Notes: generated from the letters alone by a model not told the origin. A DNA stretch of 29,393 bases from Pseudomonadota bacterium (GCA_023426365.1 JAFAAW010000010.1:1-29393), one strand, 5' to 3'. Counted from the first letter of the stretch, positions 15,847 through 25,068 are shown. Translations and numbers: made by a program.

Positions 15847-16614
15847 ATGTCCGAGATTGCGCGGCCGCAGCGGCCGGACACCGTCTATTTCTTCGGCACC
15901 TGCGTCATCGACCTGTTCTATCCCGGGGCGGGTCTGGCCGGCATGGAGCTGTTGAAGCGCCAGGGGGTGCGCGTGGTGTTCCCGGCCGAACAGAGCTGCT
16001 GCGGCCAGCCCGCGCGCAATTCGGGCTATCTGGACGAGGCGCGCGCCGTCGCCCTCAAGCAGATCGAGACCTTCCCCAAGGATTGGCCCATCGTGGTGCC
16101 GTCGGGGTCGTGCGCCGGCATGATGAAGACCCATTATCCCGACCTGTTCGAGGGGCGCCCCGAACACGCCCAGGCCAAGGCCTTTGCCGCGCGCGTCTAT
16201 GAACTGACCGACTTCCTGGTCAACGTGCTCAAGGTCGAGCTTGAGGACAAGGGCGAGGCAGTGCGCGTCACCTGGCACGGGTCGTGCCATTCCATGCGCG
16301 AGATGGGCGTGGTGGACCAGCCCAAGAACCTGCTGCGCCAGCTTGCCAACGTCACCCTGATCGAGAACCCGCGCGAAAAGGAATGCTGCGGCTTCGGCGG
16401 CACCTTCGCCGTGCGCCAGCCCGAAATTTCGTCGGCCATGGTCATCGACAAGGTGGCGGCGCTGGAGGAGACCGGCGCCCCCGAGGTACTGTCGGGGGAT
16501 TGCGGCTGCCTGATGAACATCAACGGCGCCCTGGAGAAGGCCAAGAAGCCCATCCGCGGCCGCCACATCGCTGAATTCCTGCTGGAGCGCACGACCCAGG
16601 GGAGCACGAAATGA
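15847..16614 (+). CDS. lutA: Lactate utilisation protein LutA/LldE (CCG-domain Fe-S protein)
   Basis: 255 residues. A subunit of the LutABC (LldEFG) L-lactate dehydrogenase complex, which oxidises L-lactate to pyruvate and feeds electrons to the respiratory chain. Two cysteine-rich CCG domains are visible: C51-C52 in QSCCGQPARNSGY and C180-C181 in KECCGFGGTFAV, each with a partner cysteine (PSGSCAGM, WHGSCHSM). This is the pattern of the heterodisulfide-reductase-B-type cluster ligands. The ATG at 15847 follows a GGGGAA stretch and begins a typical N-terminus; longer in-frame extension to 15754 runs into the inverted repeat and is rejected. Its stop codon overlaps the lutB start (ATGA), so translation is coupled. 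Confidence 0.93.
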   Translation: MSEIARPQRPDTVYFFGTCVIDLFYPGAGLAGMELLKRQGVRVVFPAEQSCCGQPARNSGYLDEARAVALKQIETFPKDWPIVVPSGSCAGMMKTHYPDLFEGRPEHAQAKAFAARVYELTDFLVNVLKVELEDKGEAVRVTWHGSCHSMREMGVVDQPKNLLRQLANVTLIENPREKECCGFGGTFAVRQPEISSAMVIDKVAALEETGAPEVLSGDCGCLMNINGALEKAKKPIRGRHIAEFLLERTTQGSTK

Positions 16615-18032
16615 GCGGCGATTTCACCCAACGCGCGCCCATCGCGCTGAACGACCCCACCCTGCGGCGCAATTTCCGCCGGGCCATGGACGGCCTGATG
16701 GTCAAGCGCGCCGCCCAGTTCACCGATCCCGAGGCGTGGGCCGCGTTGCGCGAGCGCGGCGCCATGGTCAAGGCCCGCGCGGTGGCCCGCCTGCCCGAAT
16801 TGCTGGAACAGCTCGAGGCCAAGTGCACCGCCAACGGCATCCAGGTCCATTGGGCGGAAAGCACCGCCGAGGCCAACGCCATCGTGCTGGACATCCTGCA
16901 AAAGGCCGGCGCCAAAAAGGTCATCAAGGGCAAGTCCATGGTGTCCGAGGAAATGGAGCTGAACCATTTCCTGGACGGCCACGGCATCAAGGCGGTGGAA
17001 TCGGATCTGGGTGAATACATCATCCAGTTGGCGCACGAGGCGCCCAGCCACATCGTCATGCCCTGCATCCACAAGAACAAGGGCGAGATCGCCCAGTTGT
17101 TCGCCGAGAACATCGAGGGCCTGGAATACACCGAGGACGTGGACGCGCTGACGGCGGCCGCCCGCCGGGCGCTGCGCGACGAGTTCGCCACCGCCGATGC
17201 CGGCATTTCCGGCGTCAACGTGGCGGTGGCCGAGACCGGCACCCTGGTGCTGGTGGAGAACGAGGGCAACGGCCGCCTGTCCACCACCCTGCCGCCGCTG
17301 CACATCGCCCTGATGGGCATCGAGAAGCTGGCGGAAACGCTGGACGACGTGGCGCCGCTTCTGGCGCTGCTGCCGCGCTCCGCCACCGGCCAGCCCATCA
17401 CCACCTATGTCAACATGATCACCTCGCCCAGGAAGCCGGGCGAGAAGGACGGCCCCGAGGCGGTGCATCTGGTGCTGCTCGACAGCGGCCGGTCCCGCGT
17501 CTACGACGACCAGGAACTGCGCGATACCCTGCGCTGCATCCGCTGCGGCGCCTGCATGAACCATTGCCCGGTCTACTCGCGCGTCGGCGGCCACACCTAC
17601 AAATTCGTCTATCCCGGCCCCATCGGCAAGATCCTGACGCCCCAGCTCGAGGGCCTGGATTGCGCCGGCGACCAGCCGCACGCCTCCACGCTGTGCAACG
17701 CCTGTGTCGAGGTCTGTCCGGTCAAGATTCCCATCGCCGACCTGCTGGTGCGCCTGCGCACCGAATCGGTGCGTCCCAGCGACAGCCCGGCGGTCAAGGG
17801 CGCGGGGTCGCGCCGCAACTGGCGCGAGACGCTGGCCTGGCGGGGCTGGGGCTTCATGTACGCCCATCCCTGGGCCTATGGGCTGGCCACCCGCATGATG
17901 GCGCGGCTGGGCAACCTGATCCCGGAAAGCGCGCCGCTGATGCGCCAATGGACGCGTGTCCGCGCCAAGCCGAAATTCGCGGGCAAGACCCTGCACGAAC
18001 TGGCCCGCGAAAAGGGATTCGACCATGAGTGA
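16611..18032 (+). CDS. lutB: Lactate utilisation protein LutB/LldF (ferredoxin-like Fe-S subunit)
   Basis: 473 residues. The electron-transfer subunit of LutABC. An N-terminal LUD (DUF162) domain (~70-295, including ISGVNVAVAETGTLVLVENEGN in part: AETGTLVLVENEG) is followed by two 4Fe-4S ligand sets, C309-C312-C315-C319 (CIRCGACMNHCP) and C362-C365-C369 (CNACVEVCPVKIP), and a C-terminal helical DUF3390-type tail. Length equals LutB/LldF (~475). It overlaps lutA by 4 nt and lutC by 8 nt, so the three are translated as a coupled unit. Confidence 0.95.
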   Translation: MSGDFTQRAPIALNDPTLRRNFRRAMDGLMVKRAAQFTDPEAWAALRERGAMVKARAVARLPELLEQLEAKCTANGIQVHWAESTAEANAIVLDILQKAGAKKVIKGKSMVSEEMELNHFLDGHGIKAVESDLGEYIIQLAHEAPSHIVMPCIHKNKGEIAQLFAENIEGLEYTEDVDALTAAARRALRDEFATADAGISGVNVAVAETGTLVLVENEGNGRLSTTLPPLHIALMGIEKLAETLDDVAPLLALLPRSATGQPITTYVNMITSPRKPGEKDGPEAVHLVLLDSGRSRVYDDQELRDTLRCIRCGACMNHCPVYSRVGGHTYKFVYPGPIGKILTPQLEGLDCAGDQPHASTLCNACVEVCPVKIPIADLLVRLRTESVRPSDSPAVKGAGSRRNWRETLAWRGWGFMYAHPWAYGLATRMMARLGNLIPESAPLMRQWTRVRAKPKFAGKTLHELAREKGFDHE

Positions 18033-18675
18033 AACCGCCCGCTCCCGTATCCTTGGCCGCCTGCGCGCCGCGCCGCGCACCGACGCCCCCGCCCTGCCCG
18101 CCTGGGAAGCGCCCGCCTATGCCGCCGGCGAGCGCGTCGGCCGCTTCTGCGAGCTGCTGCGCAACCTGCATGCCGAGGTCTACGAGGTCAGCCTGGCCGA
18201 CTGGCCCTATCGGCTGCGCACCATCCTGGAGGAACGCGGCCTCGGCTCGGTGATGTTCGCCCCCGCCACCGAGGCGGGCCGCCGCCTGACCTCGGCCTGG
18301 GGCGATATCGGCCCCAAGCTGGTGCCCTATGACCGCCCGGTGGAAGAGCTGAAAGACACCCTGGTGCATGGGGTGGACGCCGGCTTCACCACCACGCTGG
18401 GCGGCATCGCCGAGACCGGCACCCTGGTCCTGTGGCCCGATGCGGACGAGCCGCGCCTGCTGTCGCTGCTGCCGCCCGTGCACATCGCCCTGGTGCGCGC
18501 CGCCGACATCGTCGACAACCTGCCGGGGCTGATGCGCGCCCAAGGGTGGGCCGAACGCATGCCGACCAACGCCGTGCTGGTGTCTGGCCCCAGCAAGACC
18601 GCCGACATCGAACAGACGCTGGCCTATGGCGTCCACGGTCCCAAGGAACTGATCGTCCTGGTGGTCGGGGAGTAA
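18025..18675 (+). CDS. lutC: Lactate utilisation protein LutC/LldG (LUD domain)
   Basis: 216 residues. The third LutABC subunit, a single LUD/DUF162 domain protein. The family block GITETGTLVL is present as GGIAETGTLVLWPDADEPRL, followed by LLPPVHIALVRAADIVDNL and the conserved end GPSKTADIEQTLAYGVHGPKELIVLVV (parts: SGPSKTADIEQ, GVHGPKEL). The start at 18025 overlaps the lutB end by 8 nt and gives the normal length; an upstream in-frame codon at 17956 would lie deep within lutB. The chemoreceptor gene begins 8 nt after its stop. Confidence 0.93.
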   Translation: MSETARSRILGRLRAAPRTDAPALPAWEAPAYAAGERVGRFCELLRNLHAEVYEVSLADWPYRLRTILEERGLGSVMFAPATEAGRRLTSAWGDIGPKLVPYDRPVEELKDTLVHGVDAGFTTTLGGIAETGTLVLWPDADEPRLLSLLPPVHIALVRAADIVDNLPGLMRAQGWAERMPTNAVLVSGPSKTADIEQTLAYGVHGPKELIVLVVGE

Positions 18676-18683
18676 CGCCCGCC

Positions 18684-20417
18684 ATGGCCGACGTGGAATT
18701 CGACATTCGGTTCGGCCAGGAGCTTTGCGACGTCTTCGCCGCCGAGCTGGGGCTGACCTGCTCGTTCATGGGCGAAGGCGGCCGCATCGTCGCCTCCAGC
18801 GCGCGGGAGCGCATCGGCACCGACCATGCCATCGCCGGCCGCATCATGGCGGGCGAGATGGAGGAATACGCCGTCACCGCCCAGGAGGCGGCGCGCTCGG
18901 GCACCATGCGCGAAGGCGTCAACATGGCCATCGATTTCGAGGGCCGCCGCCTGATCAATTTCGGCATCGCCGGGCCGCTCGCCACCGTGCGTCCGCTGGC
19001 GCGCATCGTGCGGTTCTGCATCACCGCCCTGCTGCGCACGCGGCAGGAGGAGAAGGCCATCATCGAATCCTTCGCCCGCGAGACCGGCGGCGTCGGCGCC
19101 AAGATGATCGAGATCGCCGAGGATATCGAGGAGATCGCCGCCCAGGTCACCGGCCAGGGCGTGTTGCTGGCCGAACTGCAAAAGGGCATCCGCGAGCTTT
19201 CGGCCAACAACCACCGCATCGTCGGCGACGTGGACGAAACCCTGGCCGGGGCGCGGGCGGCATCGGACGAGGCCGCCGGCTCGCAGGACCGCGTGCGCGG
19301 CAGCTTGGGCGGCATCGACCAACTGGCCGCCATGGTCACCGACAACCGCAGCCTGCTGGTGGAGCTGAGCCAGGCGCTGGGCGGCGTCGTCGGCGTGGCC
19401 GACGACATCGACCGCATCGCCAAGCAGACCAACCTTCTCGCGCTCAACGCCACCATCGAGGCGGCCCGCGCCGGCGATGCCGGCAAGGGCTTCGCCGTGG
19501 TGGCGTCCGAGGTCAAGGAGCTGTCGCGCCGCACCAGCAGCGCCACCCAGGAAATCCGCTCGACCCTGGGGACGCTGACCGGCACCGCGCAACGCCTGAT
19601 CGAACAGGGCGACGACAGCGCCGACCGCGCCGGCAGCCTGGGCACCGAAACCCATGCCATCGGCGAGACCATCGACCATATCCGCGAGGCCCTGGCCGAG
19701 ATCACCGGCCGCATCGGCCGGGTCAGCGCCGATACCGGCACCATCAACGAGCGGTCCGAGCAGATGATCGGCGAGATCGACCGCGCCGCCGCCGGCATCA
19801 GCGAGTTCGAAACCCGCCTGGGCCACGCGCGCAGCCGCCTGCAGGAATTGTTGCGGTCGGGCGAGAAGCTGGTGGTGCTGACCGCCGAGACCGGCATCGA
19901 AACCAGCGAGACGCCGTTCGTCGCCCTGGCCCGTGAAAAGGCTGCGGAAATCGGCGCGCTGTTCGAGCAGGCGGTGGATGCCGGCCAGATCGCGCTCGGC
20001 GATCTGTTCGATGAGAGCTATCGCCCCATCGCCGGCACCAATCCGGCCCAATACACCACCCGTTTCAACGAATTCACCGACCGCGTGCTGCCGGCCGTCA
20101 TCGAGCCGGTGGTGGAGAAGCACGAGCGGGCGGTGTTCTGCGCCGCCTGCGACCGCAACGGCTATGTGCCCACCCATAACCGTCGCTATTCCCAGGCTCC
20201 GGGCAGCGACCCCGCCTGGAACGCGGCCCATTGCCGCAACCGCCGCAAGTTCGACGACGAGGTGGGCTTGCGCGCCGCGCGCAACCGCGAGCCGTTCCTG
20301 GTGCAAAGCTATCGCCGCGACATGGGCGGCGGCCGCAACGTGCTGATCCTCGACATTTCCGCCCCCATCACCGTCAAGGGCCGCCCGTGGGGCGCGCTCC
20401 GCCTTGGCTACATCTGA
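18684..20417 (+). CDS. Cytoplasmic methyl-accepting chemotaxis protein with CdaR-like N-terminal sensor
   Basis: 577 residues without any membrane segment. Residues ~1-125 resemble the sugar-diacid/hydroxy-acid recognition domain of CdaR (block RIVASSARERIGTDHAIAG, then GVNMAIDFEGRRLINFGIAG). Residues ~130-390 are a coiled-coil MCP signalling domain, with the hairpin-tip core IAKQTNLLALNATIEAARAG near residue 250 and GKGFAVVASEVKELSRRTS. Residues ~395-577 form a C-terminal domain seen on other alphaproteobacterial MCPs (NGYVPTHNRRYSQ, NVLILDISAPI), here with C486, C489, H516 and C517. Sensor modules therefore flank the signalling part on both sides. It lies between lutC (8 nt) and dld (46 nt), in the same operon. 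The context suggests sensing of intracellular lactate or another hydroxy acid and reporting to CheA/CheW; that is inference. Confidence 0.88.
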   Translation: MADVEFDIRFGQELCDVFAAELGLTCSFMGEGGRIVASSARERIGTDHAIAGRIMAGEMEEYAVTAQEAARSGTMREGVNMAIDFEGRRLINFGIAGPLATVRPLARIVRFCITALLRTRQEEKAIIESFARETGGVGAKMIEIAEDIEEIAAQVTGQGVLLAELQKGIRELSANNHRIVGDVDETLAGARAASDEAAGSQDRVRGSLGGIDQLAAMVTDNRSLLVELSQALGGVVGVADDIDRIAKQTNLLALNATIEAARAGDAGKGFAVVASEVKELSRRTSSATQEIRSTLGTLTGTAQRLIEQGDDSADRAGSLGTETHAIGETIDHIREALAEITGRIGRVSADTGTINERSEQMIGEIDRAAAGISEFETRLGHARSRLQELLRSGEKLVVLTAETGIETSETPFVALAREKAAEIGALFEQAVDAGQIALGDLFDESYRPIAGTNPAQYTTRFNEFTDRVLPAVIEPVVEKHERAVFCAACDRNGYVPTHNRRYSQAPGSDPAWNAAHCRNRRKFDDEVGLRAARNREPFLVQSYRRDMGGGRNVLILDISAPITVKGRPWGALRLGYI

Positions 20418-20463
20418 TCGGACGCCCCCGGCGCCCCGGCCCTTTTCGTGAGCATTGGACAAA

Positions 20464-23244
20464 ATGAACGCCATCGCCACCAAGACCACCCGCGATTACG
20501 ACGCCCTTGCGGTCCGGCTGGCCGCCATCGTGCCGCCCGAGCGCCTGATCCGCGATCCCCTGCGCACCCTGGCCTACGGCACCGATGCCAGCTTCTATCG
20601 CCTGATCCCGCAGATCGTGATCAAGGCCGACAGCGAGGCCGAGGTGATCGCCATCCTGGCGGAATGCCGCGCGGCCGAGGCCCCCGTCACCTTCCGCGCC
20701 GCCGGCACCTCGCTGTCTGGCCAGGCGGTGACCGATTCCGTGCTGCTGGTGCTGGGCGACGGCTGGAACGGCGTCAAGATCGAGGATGACGGCAAGGTCA
20801 TCCGCCTGCAGCCGGGCGTGATCGGCGCCGAGGCCAACCGCCGACTGGCCGCCTTCGCCCGCAAGATCGGCCCCGATCCGGCCTCCATCGATTCCGCCAA
20901 GATCGGCGGCATCGCCGCCAACAACTCCTCGGGCATGTGCTGCGGCACCGCGGACAATTCCTATCAGACCATGCTGTCCATGCGGCTGATCCTGGCCGAC
21001 GGCACCCTGGTGGATACCGGCGACGCCGCCAGCCTTGCCGCCTTCCGCCAGTCCCATGCCGCGCTGCTGGCCGAATTGGCCGAGCTGGGCCGCGCCGCGC
21101 GCGACAACCCGGCGCTGGCCGAACGCATCCGCGCCAAGTTCGCCATCAAGAACACCACCGGCTATTCGCTGAACGCCCTGGTGGATTTCGAGGACCCCAT
21201 CGACATCCTGACCCATCTGATGATCGGGTCCGAGGGCACGCTGGGCTTCATCGCCGAAATCACCTACCGCACCGTGCCCGAGCACGCGCACAAGGCCAGC
21301 GCGCTGCTGCTGTTCCCCGACATCGCCGAGGCCTGCCGCGCCGTCGCCGACCTCAAGCAATCGCCGGTGTCGGCGGTGGAGCTGATGGACCGCCCGGCGC
21401 TGCGTTCGGTCGAGGACAAGCCGGGCATGCCGGCCGAAATCGTCGGCGTGGCCGAGGGCGTCACCGCCCTGCTGGTGGAAACCCGCGCCGAGAGCGCCGA
21501 AGGGCTGGCCGCCAATATCGACGCCATCAAGCAGGTGCTGACGGCCTTCGCCACCCTGCACCCGCCGGCCTTCACCGCCGACCCCGACGAATTCGGCACG
21601 CTGTGGAAGATCCGCAAGGGCCTGTTCCCGGCGGTGGGCGCCGTGCGCAAGACCGGCACCACCGTGATCATCGAGGACGTGGCGGTCAAGATTCCCGACC
21701 TGGCCCAGGCCATGCTGGACCTGCAGGCGCTGTTCGCCAAGCACGGCTATACCGAGGCCATCATTTTCGGCCACGCCCTGGACGGCAACGTTCACTTCGT
21801 CTTCACCCAGGATTTCGGCATCCGCGCCGAGGTGGACCGCTATGCGGCGTTCATGGACGACGTCTGCCATCTGGTGGTGGACAAGTACGACGGCTCGCTG
21901 AAGGCGGAACACGGCACCGGCCGCAACATGGCCCCGTTCGTGGCCATGGAATGGGGGCAAGAGGCGACCGCGCTGATGTGGCGGCTGAAGCGCCTGCTGG
22001 ACCCCGCCAACCTGCTCAATCCCGGCGTCATCCTGGATGACGACCCCTACGCCCATCTGTGGAACCTGAAGGCGTTGCCGGCGGCCGACCCGCTGGTGGA
22101 CACCTGCATCGAATGCGGCTTCTGCGAGCGCATGTGCCCCAGCCACGGCCTGACGCTCAGCCCGCGCCAACGCATCACCGGCTGGCGCGAGATTTCGCGT
22201 CGCGCCGCCGAGGGCGACGGCGCCGAGGAACTGCGCAAGCTCTATGATTACCAGGGACTGGACACCTGCGCCGCCTGCGGCCTGTGCGCCACCGCCTGCC
22301 CGGTGGGGATCGAGACCGGCCTGCTGACCAAGGCGCTGCGCGGCCGCAAGCTGACGCCCCTGCAAAAGACCCTGGGCGGCCTGGCCGCCCGCCATTACAG
22401 CACCGCCATGGCCGGGGCGCGCGCCGCCCTGGTGGCGGGCCGCGTCGCCCATGCGCTGACCGGCGGCACCTTCCCCAAGCTGCACGCCTCGCTGACCCAT
22501 GCGGGCAAGGTGCCGAAGGCCTCGGCCACGACCGGCACCCCGGTGGTTTACGTCCCGTCCTGCGCCACCCGCACGCTGGGTCCGTCCTGGGGCGCCCCCG
22601 AACAGGACGCGGTGCCCGAGCGCATGACCGCGCTGCTGGAAAAGGCGGGTTTCCAGGTCATCTTTCCGGACAACCTGGGCAATCTGTGCTGCGGCCAGTC
22701 GTTCGAAAGCAAGGGCATGGCCGACCTGGCCGACGCCAAATCGTCCGAGATGGAGCGTGCCCTGCTGGCCGCGTCGGACAATGGCCGCATTCCCGTGCTG
22801 ATGGACGCCTCGGCCTGCACGCTCCGGCTCAAGCGGGTGCTGGACAAGCGGCTGGTCGTGCATGACAGCATCGAGTTCCTGCACGACGAGGTGCTGCCCC
22901 GCGTCGAGGTGAGCAAGGAAACCAAGCCGGTGCTGGTCCATCTCAACTGTTCGGCCCGCCGCATGGGACTGGACGGCAAGATGGTGGCGCTGGCCAAGGC
23001 GTGCGCCGAGACCGTGGTCGTGCCCGACGGCGTCGGCTGCTGCGGCTTTGCCGGCGACAAGGGCTTCACCACGCCGGAACTCAACGACCACGCCCTGCGC
23101 CGCCTGCCCGACGGCGTGCCGGCCGAGGCCGAGGGCGGCTATTCCTCGAACCGCACCTGCGAGATCGGCCTGTCCGATCATTCCGGCAAGCCCTACCGCT
23201 CCATCGCCTACCTGCTGGACCGGGTCAGCCGCCCGCGCGGCTAG
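20464..23244 (+). CDS. dld: D-lactate dehydrogenase, FAD/Fe-S fusion (Dld-II / GlcD-GlcF type)
   Basis: 926 residues. A membrane-associated quinone-linked D-2-hydroxyacid dehydrogenase; by context it oxidises D-lactate to pyruvate. A PCMH-type FAD-binding domain (~20-260, GTSLSGQ at 81-87, IGSEGTLGFIAE near 255) and FAD-oxidase C-terminal domain (~260-530) are fused to two 4Fe-4S motifs (C548/551/554/558, CIECGFCERMCP; C602/605/608/612, CAACGLCATACP) and two CCG domains (C742-C743, CCGQSFES; C859-C860, CCGFAGDKG). Size and order match Shewanella Dld-II and the related YdiJ group; glycolate or 2-hydroxyglutarate are alternatives. The ATG at 20464 is preferred; a TTG at 20455 is also in frame. 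Neither has a strong Shine-Dalgarno. It ends the lutABC-mcp-dld run and is followed by a hairpin. Confidence 0.92.
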   Translation: MNAIATKTTRDYDALAVRLAAIVPPERLIRDPLRTLAYGTDASFYRLIPQIVIKADSEAEVIAILAECRAAEAPVTFRAAGTSLSGQAVTDSVLLVLGDGWNGVKIEDDGKVIRLQPGVIGAEANRRLAAFARKIGPDPASIDSAKIGGIAANNSSGMCCGTADNSYQTMLSMRLILADGTLVDTGDAASLAAFRQSHAALLAELAELGRAARDNPALAERIRAKFAIKNTTGYSLNALVDFEDPIDILTHLMIGSEGTLGFIAEITYRTVPEHAHKASALLLFPDIAEACRAVADLKQSPVSAVELMDRPALRSVEDKPGMPAEIVGVAEGVTALLVETRAESAEGLAANIDAIKQVLTAFATLHPPAFTADPDEFGTLWKIRKGLFPAVGAVRKTGTTVIIEDVAVKIPDLAQAMLDLQALFAKHGYTEAIIFGHALDGNVHFVFTQDFGIRAEVDRYAAFMDDVCHLVVDKYDGSLKAEHGTGRNMAPFVAMEWGQEATALMWRLKRLLDPANLLNPGVILDDDPYAHLWNLKALPAADPLVDTCIECGFCERMCPSHGLTLSPRQRITGWREISRRAAEGDGAEELRKLYDYQGLDTCAACGLCATACPVGIETGLLTKALRGRKLTPLQKTLGGLAARHYSTAMAGARAALVAGRVAHALTGGTFPKLHASLTHAGKVPKASATTGTPVVYVPSCATRTLGPSWGAPEQDAVPERMTALLEKAGFQVIFPDNLGNLCCGQSFESKGMADLADAKSSEMERALLAASDNGRIPVLMDASACTLRLKRVLDKRLVVHDSIEFLHDEVLPRVEVSKETKPVLVHLNCSARRMGLDGKMVALAKACAETVVVPDGVGCCGFAGDKGFTTPELNDHALRRLPDGVPAEAEGGYSSNRTCEIGLSDHSGKPYRSIAYLLDRVSRPRG

Positions 23245-23275
23245 GCCCCGAGGGCACCGCTTTATTGCCATGTAC

Positions 23276-23300
23276 AAGGGCCGCCCCTGGGGCGGCCCTT
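23276..23300 (+). terminator. Terminator-like hairpin after dld
   Basis: AAGGGCCGCC / GGCGGCCCTT (23276-23285, 23291-23300) with a CCTGG loop, 32 nt after the dld stop. Only a short T-stretch follows, so strength is uncertain. Confidence 0.7.
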
Positions 23301-23402
23301 GCCGTTCCTGGTCCCGCACAGGTGAGGCCGGACGATGTGGTTGATTGGTGCCCCGACACCGCCCAGATCAACGATCAGCACGGGCGAACGGGAATCAAGG
23401 CC

Positions 23403-25007
23403 ATGATGGAAGGCATTTTTGTCGGGGGCAGCGATCACCCCATGTGGCTGGACTTGGCGGTGGGCAACCGCCATGGCCTGATCGCCGGCGCCACCGGAAC
23501 CGGAAAGACGGTCTCGCTACGGGTGCTGACCGAGGGATTCTCGGCCGCCGGCGTTCCCGTCTTCCTGGCCGACGTCAAGGGCGACCTGGGCGGTTTGGCC
23601 CGCCCCGGCGAGGGGCTGGCCCCCATCCTCAACCGCGCCGCCGCCCTCAAGATGGAATGGCGGGGCGAGGGAATGCCGGTGGTGTTCTGGGATGTCTTCG
23701 GGCGCCAGGGCCATCCGGTGCGGGCGACGGTGTCCGATGTCGGCCCCATCCTGCTGGCGCGCATGCTGAGCCTGAACGAGACCCAGGAAGGGGTCTTGCA
23801 GGTGGCCTTCCGCTATGCCGACGACGAGGGCCTGCTGCTTCTCGACCTCAAGGACCTGCGCGCCCTGCTGTCCCATCTTGCCGACAATTCCGCGGATGTG
23901 AGCGCGCGTTACGGTGCGGTGGCGCCGGCATCGGTGGCGGCGATCCAGCGCGCCTTGCTCGCGCTTGAGAACCAGGGCGGCGACGCGTTCTTCGGCGAAC
24001 CGGCACTCGACTTTGCCGACCTGATGCTGACCGCCCCCGACGGCCGCGGCGCGGTCAGCGTATTGGCCGCCGACGAGCTGCTGAACAGCCCGCGCCTCTA
24101 TGCCACCGTTCTGTTGTGGATGCTGTCCGAGCTGTTCGAGAACCTTCCCGAGGTGGGGGACGTGCCCAAGCCGAAGCTGGTCTTTTTCTTCGACGAGGCC
24201 CACCTGCTGTTCGAGGACGCGCCGCCGGCGCTGGTGGCGCAAATCCAGCAGGTGGTGCGGCTGATCCGATCCAAGGGGGTCGGCATCTACTTCGTCACCC
24301 AGTCGCCGCTCGACATCCCCGAGCGCGTTCTCGGGCAGCTTGGGCACCGCATCCAGCACGCCTTGCGCGCCTTCACGCCGCGCGACCAGAAGGCGGTGCG
24401 CGCGGCGGCGGAAACCATGCGGGCCAATCCCGCGCTCGATACCGTCGAAGCGCTCCAGCAACTGGCGAAGGGCGAGGCGCTGGTGTCGCTGCTTGACGCC
24501 AACGGCGTCCCCAGCCCGGTGCAGCGCACCACGATCGCGCCGCCGCGCTCCTCGCTGGCAGTGCTGCCCACCGACCAACGGCAGCGGATTTTGGACACCA
24601 GCCCCATCAAGGGGCGTTACGACGCCGTCACCGATCGCGAATCCGCCTATGAATTGCTGACCCTGCGGGCCAATGCCCCGGCCGAGACGTCAATGCGTTC
24701 CGCGCCGCGTCCGCAGGGCAGCGGCATCTGGACGCGTCCGGACGGGGCGCCGCCGCCGCCGCCGCAACCGGCACCGCCACCGCGCGGCCAGCGCGGCGAG
24801 CAATCCGGCGAGCAGGAGCAGGAGGCGGAGCCGGACAGACCCTGGGGCGGCGGGCGGCCGCAACGCCGCCCGGCAGCCCGGCGCACCACGGACAGCATGG
24901 CCGAGGCGGCCATGAAATCCGTTGCCCGCGGGCTGGCCAGCAGCATCGGCTCGACGGTGGGACGCCAGATCGCCCGCGGGGTTCTCGGCGCCATTCTCAA
25001 GCGCTGA
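23403..25007 (+). CDS. HerA-like ATPase, YjgR/DUF853 family
   Basis: 534 residues. A P-loop ATPase of the DUF853/YjgR group, related to HerA/FtsK-type pumps. Walker A is GATGTGKT (K35), Walker B is LVFFFDEAHLLF (D264-E265), and VTQSPLDIPERVLGQLG follows as a sensor/arginine-finger region. The C-terminus has a Pro-rich low-complexity linker (~450-475, APPPPPQPAPPPRGQ), charged residues, and a terminal Gly/Ala-rich amphipathic stretch (SSIGSTVGRQIARGVLGAILKR in part: RGVLGAILKR). The family has no established biochemical role. Two adjacent Met codons (23403, 23406) are possible starts; AAGG lies 5 nt before the second. It is separated from dld by a hairpin and is probably a separate unit. Confidence 0.88.
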   Translation: MMEGIFVGGSDHPMWLDLAVGNRHGLIAGATGTGKTVSLRVLTEGFSAAGVPVFLADVKGDLGGLARPGEGLAPILNRAAALKMEWRGEGMPVVFWDVFGRQGHPVRATVSDVGPILLARMLSLNETQEGVLQVAFRYADDEGLLLLDLKDLRALLSHLADNSADVSARYGAVAPASVAAIQRALLALENQGGDAFFGEPALDFADLMLTAPDGRGAVSVLAADELLNSPRLYATVLLWMLSELFENLPEVGDVPKPKLVFFFDEAHLLFEDAPPALVAQIQQVVRLIRSKGVGIYFVTQSPLDIPERVLGQLGHRIQHALRAFTPRDQKAVRAAAETMRANPALDTVEALQQLAKGEALVSLLDANGVPSPVQRTTIAPPRSSLAVLPTDQRQRILDTSPIKGRYDAVTDRESAYELLTLRANAPAETSMRSAPRPQGSGIWTRPDGAPPPPPQPAPPPRGQRGEQSGEQEQEAEPDRPWGGGRPQRRPAARRTTDSMAEAAMKSVARGLASSIGSTVGRQIARGVLGAILKR

Positions 25008-25068
25008 TACCCAAACGGGCTGCGCCCCGGCGAAGAAGCGGTATGACCACCGGGGTACCACTGGCATA

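Noticed and set aside
20374..23319. 981-codon open frame antisense to dld
   Set aside because: Low-complexity His/Gln/Arg/Gly composition and no motifs; mirror frame of the real dehydrogenase gene.
24740..24800. Pro-rich tail of the YjgR-like ATPase as a frameshift artefact
   Set aside because: Frame continues to a sensible Gly/Ala-rich end (RGVLGAILKR), which is usual for this family's C-terminus.
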